DNA of 7,728 nt from Pseudomonadota bacterium (lineage in GTDB: Bacteria > Desulfobacterota > Desulfobulbia > Desulfobulbales > SURF-16), in assembly GCA_030597865.1 (NCBI GenBank), contig JAUVQZ010000139.1, forward strand, positions 1 to 7,728, read 5' to 3'. The notes below the pieces were generated by a model. The model ran no database searches. It had not been told where the DNA came from and worked only from the letters and a program-made list of their open reading frames with translations. Both the position numbers and the translations under genes were made by a program. Below, piece after piece: positions 6,049-7,728 of the stretch (position 1 is the first letter of the stretch; each line of letters starts with the position of its first letter).

Positions 6049-7152
6049 CTATTCCCCGTCATCCTGTCTGTCGGCCGCCTTTTTGCCGGCCATCATGGAG
6101 GCGCCCACTGCCACGCCCACCGCTGCCCCGGCCAGGGCCGCCCCACCCGTGGTGATTCCGCTGTCCTTTTCCGGGTCCACCGGAGGTTGCTGGGCCGCCG
6201 GGGTGGGATTGGTGATATGGGCCTGGGTAAAGAGGGGGATATGAAAGCCCACCCCTTGTTCAACGCAGCCAAAGCAGGGATGGCCTGTGCCCACGGGCCA
6301 GGCCCCGGAACCCACCTCGCAGAAGAGCTGACTCGGGCAGTTGGCATGGGTGATGGGGCCTTTGCAGCCCAGTTTAAAGAGGCAATAGCCCTTGCGATGG
6401 CCCTCGTCGCCAAAGCTTGTGGCAAAACGACCGGCGTCAAAATGGGGCCGCCGTTCACAGTTCTCATGGATGAGACGGCCATAGGCAAAGAGGGGACGGC
6501 CCTTGTCATCCAGGGCCGGTAGTTTGTTAAAGGTCAGGAGGTGGATGACGGTGGACAGGAAATTCTGGGGGTGGGGCGGGCAGCCGGGAATGGTGATCAC
6601 CGGCATATCTTTGAGAACCTCGGGCACGCCGCTTGCCCCGGTTGGATTAGGCGGTGCGGACTGGATTCCTCCCCATGCGGCGCAGGATCCTATGGCGATG
6701 ACGGCGGCGGCCTGGGGAGCAAGCTCCTGCACTATGTCCAGAAAGGGCCGGCCCCCCACCTGGCAGTAGACGCCGCCATCTTTGACAGGGACCGCTCCCT
6801 CGATAACAAGGATGAATTTACCCCTATTGGCCTTGACTGATTCCTGGAGGAAATGTTCGGCCTGGTGACCGGCCCCGGCAGACAGGGTCTCATGGTAATC
6901 CAGGGAGATGAGATCGAGAATGAGGTGATCCAGGGTGGGATGGGTGGGGCGTAGAAGCGTCTCGGTGCAGCCCGTGCATTCCTGGCCATGGAGCCAGATC
7001 ACTGGTGGTCTGCTTGGCGAGGTAATGGCCGCTGCAATGCGAGGGGCAACGGAGGTGGAGAATCCCATGGCCGTTGCCGTCGCCGTGCAGAATTTCATGA
7101 AGTCGCGGCGGTTGATTCCGAGTCTGGAAATGGTCGCATCTCTGTCTGACAT
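6049..7152 (-). CDS. hybO: [NiFe] hydrogenase small subunit, Hyd-2 type, with Tat signal
   Basis: Fe-S subunit that takes electrons from the HybC active site to HybA. From ATG 7152..7150 it has 367 residues. The Tat motif NRRDFMK (14-20) lies exactly as far from Met1 as in E. coli HybO, which decides this start; upstream in-frame ATG 7164 and TTG 7185 are less likely, and the SD (GAGAGA) is weak and close. Proximal cluster ligands are C59, C62, C157 and C191. The distal set is H229, C232, C257 and C263; the medial set is C272, C293 and C296 with P286, the arrangement that holds [3Fe-4S]. ECTGC and SCAAWGG have glycines (G61, G162) where O2-tolerant enzymes carry extra cysteines, so this is a standard, probably O2-sensitive enzyme. 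A Gly/Ala-rich C-terminal membrane helix spans about 332-355. First gene of the operon. Confidence 0.98.
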   Translation of the reverse strand: MSDRDATISRLGINRRDFMKFCTATATAMGFSTSVAPRIAAAITSPSRPPVIWLHGQECTGCTETLLRPTHPTLDHLILDLISLDYHETLSAGAGHQAEHFLQESVKANRGKFILVIEGAVPVKDGGVYCQVGGRPFLDIVQELAPQAAAVIAIGSCAAWGGIQSAPPNPTGASGVPEVLKDMPVITIPGCPPHPQNFLSTVIHLLTFNKLPALDDKGRPLFAYGRLIHENCERRPHFDAGRFATSFGDEGHRKGYCLFKLGCKGPITHANCPSQLFCEVGSGAWPVGTGHPCFGCVEQGVGFHIPLFTQAHITNPTPAAQQPPVDPEKDSGITTGGAALAGAAVGVAVGASMMAGKKAADRQDDGE

Positions 7153-7213
7153 TGTCTCTCTCATGGCAATTATGGTTGAAAACAAGACATCGACTTTAAC
7201 GAACTTGGGGCAG

Positions 7214-7239
7214 GTAGGTAGTGTTACCTACTGTTTTTT
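7214..7239. promoter_or_regulatory. Perfect 7 bp dyad with T6 tail on the plus strand (operator or plus-strand terminator)
   Basis: GTAGGTA (7214-7220), loop GTGT, TACCTAC (7225-7231) form a perfect inverted repeat. On the plus strand it is followed by G and six T (7234-7239), the form of a short intrinsic terminator. No plus-strand gene is visible, so it would only stop antisense transcription heading into folA. On the minus strand the dyad lies at or just after the predicted transcription start, a common place for a repressor operator or a 5' mRNA hairpin. The sequence cannot decide between these uses. Confidence 0.5.
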
Positions 7240-7268
7240 AGGGTAGGGGAATGGCAGGAACCTGTCAA
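7240..7268 (-). promoter_or_regulatory. Candidate sigma-70-type promoter of the hyb operon
   Basis: Between the folA stop and hybO, a perfect -35 TTGACA (7268..7263) is followed after 17 bases by TACCCT (7245..7240), which keeps the key T, A and final T of a -10 box but is otherwise poor. A start near 7233 would give an 80 nt leader before hybO. A weak -10 behind a perfect -35 is a pattern often seen with activator-dependent promoters; that is inference. I saw no sigma-54 GG-N10-GC motif or FNR-like TTGAT-N4-ATCAA in this gap. Confidence 0.45.
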
Positions 7269-7270
7269 AT

Positions 7271-7728
7271 TTATTTATTATTTTCGAGCGCTGCCGGGCG
7301 GTGATATATTTCAAGGTTATAGGGTTCTGAGGCCTCGACATATTCGGAGGATATTTTGATGAATTCCGTCTCTGAGAAGTCAGGGAAAAAAATATCGCCG
7401 TCAACATCACGGTGGATGATGGAGAGAAAGATAGTGTCGGCCAGGGCCATGGACTGTTTGAAGATTTCGCCACCGCCAATGATAAATATTTTTTCATGAA
7501 GGGTTCTGGCAATATCCAGGGCCTCTTGCAGGCTTGAGGCCATTTTACACCCCTCAATAACAAGGTCTGGCTGGCTGCTGATAACGATGCTGGTGCGGCC
7601 CGGCAGGGGCCGGCCTATGGAATCATAGGTTTTGCGGCCCATAACCAGGGCATGGCCCATGGTGGTCCGTTTAAAGAAGGCAACCTCCTCTGGACTATGC
7701 CAGGGAATGGCGTTGTTCTTGCCGATAA
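7271..7728 (-). CDS. folA: Dihydrofolate reductase, C-terminal 151 codons (N-terminus outside window)
   Basis: DHFR reduces dihydrofolate to tetrahydrofolate with NADPH in the cytoplasm. The frame enters at base 7728 and the first complete codon is 7726..7724; the visible protein starts IGKNNAIPWHSPEE, equivalent to I14 onward of E. coli DHFR, so about 13 residues are missing. Visible family features: IPW, the catalytic acid as Glu (second E of SPEE, where E. coli has Asp27), FFKRTTMG, VMGRKTYDSIGRPLPGR (adenosine phosphate-binding region), ISSQP, IIGGGEIF (the conserved Gly-Gly cofactor motif) and GDIFFPDF near the end. It ends with TAA at 7273..7271, only a few bases before the TTGACA of the next promoter candidate, and no intrinsic terminator follows on its own strand. 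It has no functional tie to hydrogenase; it is probably the end of a separate housekeeping unit. Confidence 0.96.
   Translation of the reverse strand, partial: IGKNNAIPWHSPEEVAFFKRTTMGHALVMGRKTYDSIGRPLPGRTSIVISSQPDLVIEGCKMASSLQEALDIARTLHEKIFIIGGGEIFKQSMALADTIFLSIIHRDVDGDIFFPDFSETEFIKISSEYVEASEPYNLEIYHRPAALENNK

Noticed and set aside
7150..7185. HybO starting at TTG 7185 or ATG 7164
   Set aside because: The distance from Met to the RR motif in E. coli HybO matches ATG 7152; the other starts have no SD.
7170..7190. Six-codon mini-ORF in the hybO leader (ATG 7190 to TAA)
   Set aside because: Very short, no SD, and such frames are common by chance in an 80 nt leader; kept only as a remark.
7214..7270. 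Intrinsic terminator for folA on the minus strand
   Set aside because: The dyads are not followed by a U-run in the minus direction; the T6 tail is on the opposite strand.

Overview
The window holds one compact, co-directional gene cluster on the minus strand. It is a complete Hyd-2-type (group 1c-like) membrane-associated, periplasm-facing [NiFe] hydrogenase operon running straight into its maturation genes. In transcription order, from high to low coordinates, the genes are: 3' part of folA (dihydrofolate reductase), a promoter-like intergenic region, hybO (small subunit, Tat signal), hybA (four-cluster ferredoxin subunit), hybB (NrfD-type quinone-reactive membrane subunit), hybC (Ni-Fe large subunit), hybD (Ni-dependent maturation endopeptidase), hypC, hypD, and the first 86 codons of hypE, which runs off the left edge. 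There is no RNA gene, mobile element, CRISPR array or integration site that I can see.

Organism: the gene order hybO-A-B-C-D matches that of E. coli hydrogenase 2 and of the Geobacter hyb cluster. Codon use is GC-leaning but not extreme. A hypCDE block fused directly behind the structural genes suggests an anaerobic Gram-negative bacterium. A deltaproteobacterium (Desulfobacterota, for example a Desulfobulbales-like sulfate or sulfur metaboliser) is my best guess. This is inference, not a sequence match.

How the genes work together: HybO (Fe-S chain) and HybC (Ni-Fe active site) form the catalytic dimer, exported together by the Tat signal on HybO. HybA and HybB connect it to the menaquinone pool. 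HybD trims the HybC C-terminus after Ni insertion. HypC, HypD and HypE build and deliver the Fe(CN)2CO group. HypA, HypB, HypF and a HybE-like chaperone are not in the window and must be encoded elsewhere or further downstream.

Layout: genes overlap or nearly touch at hybO/hybA (3 nt gap), hybA/hybB (11 nt overlap), hybC/hybD (8 nt overlap), hypC/hypD (GTGA) and hypD/hypE (ATGA). Only two internal gaps exist: hybB-hybC (62 nt) and hybD-hypC (97 nt). Each contains a small inverted repeat. The folA-hybO gap (118 nt) holds a TTGACA-17-TACCCT promoter candidate and two dyads. I see no undescribed protein system; the less ordinary signals are in these three non-coding gaps.
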